Assembly: GCA_003567255.1 (NCBI GenBank)
Contig: PWZW01000010.1
Span: 1-22,497 of the forward strand
Length of the DNA: 22,497 bases
Source of the DNA: Puniceicoccaceae bacterium
GTDB lineage: Bacteria; Verrucomicrobiota; Verrucomicrobiia; Opitutales; Coraliomargaritaceae
Direction of reading: 5' to 3'
In this document: in pieces, positions 22,259 to 22,497 of the stretch
Position numbering within the stretch: position 1 is the first letter of the stretch
Layout of the letters: every line of letters starts with the position of its first letter
Position numbers and translations under genes: made by a program
Notes under the pieces: generated by a model
Database searches by the model: none
Seen by the model: the letters and a program-made list of their open reading frames with translations, nothing else
Told to the model about the DNA's origin: nothing

Positions 22259-22497
22259 ATGCGTATCACCGGAGGCAGTGCCCGCGGCATCCCCCTCACC
22301 TGTCCACAGGGGAAACAAACGCGCCCCGCTACCGACCAGTTGCGCGAAGCGGTATTTTCCAGTCTGGGTCCCTTTGTGGAAGGCAGCAAAGTTTGCGATT
22401 TGTTCGCTGGGAGTGGTGCTTATGGCCTCGAAGCCCTCAGCCGCGGTGCCCCTTTCTGCGATTTTTTTGAAAACAACGGAAAGGTCCGCGCGGCGCT
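22259..22497 (+). CDS. rsmD: 16S rRNA (guanine966-N2)-methyltransferase, N-terminal part
   Basis: From the ATG at 22259, 79 codons run open to the window edge, so the gene is cut by the window. The peptide begins MRITGGSARGIPL, then RPATDQLREAVFSSLGPFV and the S-adenosylmethionine-binding motif VCDLFAGSGAYGLEALSRGA, all diagnostic for RsmD, which methylates G966 of 16S rRNA in the assembled 30S subunit. The catalytic NPPY motif lies outside the window. It follows kdsA after 29 bp and may be cotranscribed with it. Confidence 0.93.
   Translation, partial: MRITGGSARGIPLTCPQGKQTRPATDQLREAVFSSLGPFVEGSKVCDLFAGSGAYGLEALSRGAPFCDFFENNGKVRAA

Noticed and set aside
1..22497. CRISPR arrays, insertion sequences, toxin-antitoxin or defence genes
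   Set aside because: No spaced direct repeats, transposase motifs or recognisable defence proteins were seen on either strand.

Overview
The window looks like a chromosomal stretch of a Gram-negative, moderately GC-rich, aerobic heterotroph. A kdsA gene (Kdo for lipopolysaccharide) and an RND/MFP efflux pair indicate an outer membrane. The carbohydrate genes, the tryptophan-repeat membrane protein and the general gene mix resemble Verrucomicrobiota (Opitutae/Puniceicoccaceae-like). This is an inference from protein character, not a search result. No phage, insertion sequence, CRISPR array or plasmid module was seen.

Layout. (1) 1-5094 is a carbohydrate-acid utilisation locus. A KDPG aldolase (eda, cut by the window start) is divergent from a forward run of an XRE-cupin regulator, a GH88-type unsaturated glucuronyl hydrolase, a TIM-barrel sugar isomerase/epimerase, a Gfo/Idh/MocA oxidoreductase and an SDR dehydrogenase. 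The likely scheme is release of an unsaturated uronate, isomerisation and redox steps, then cleavage of a 2-keto-3-deoxy acid phosphate by Eda. (2) 5095-5645 is RNA territory. It holds a roughly 320-nt segment whose ends pair in a long stem followed by a T-run (candidate unassigned structured RNA), then a class II tRNA-Leu whose anticodon reads AAG, which is uncommon in bacteria. (3) 5646-6906 carries a squalene/phytoene synthase family gene facing rpsU, separated by a perfect 12-bp hairpin terminator.

(4) 7072-10388 is a metabolic run of cysE, hemE and a FAD-dependent protoporphyrinogen oxidase. (5) 10474-12632 has a RhlE-like DEAD-box helicase convergent with tcdA; their stop codons overlap. 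(6) 12796-16949 is a two-gene RND efflux operon (periplasmic adaptor plus transporter, overlapping ATGA) without an outer-membrane channel gene, with a palindrome and a repeated half-site upstream, followed by a secreted TPR protein. (7) 17730-18541 on the minus strand is a LapA-domain membrane protein followed by a HAD phosphatase. They are divergent from tatD and from a membrane-anchored protein made of about ten 32-residue tryptophan repeats. (8) 20757-22497 has a small secreted protein on the minus strand, then kdsA and the start of rsmD.

Most of the window is ordinary core metabolism. The items that stand out are the candidate structured RNA, the tRNA-Leu(AAG), the composition of the uronide locus and the tryptophan-repeat protein. 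Many start codons here lack a clear Shine-Dalgarno sequence, so several starts were set by family alignment from memory and remain approximate.
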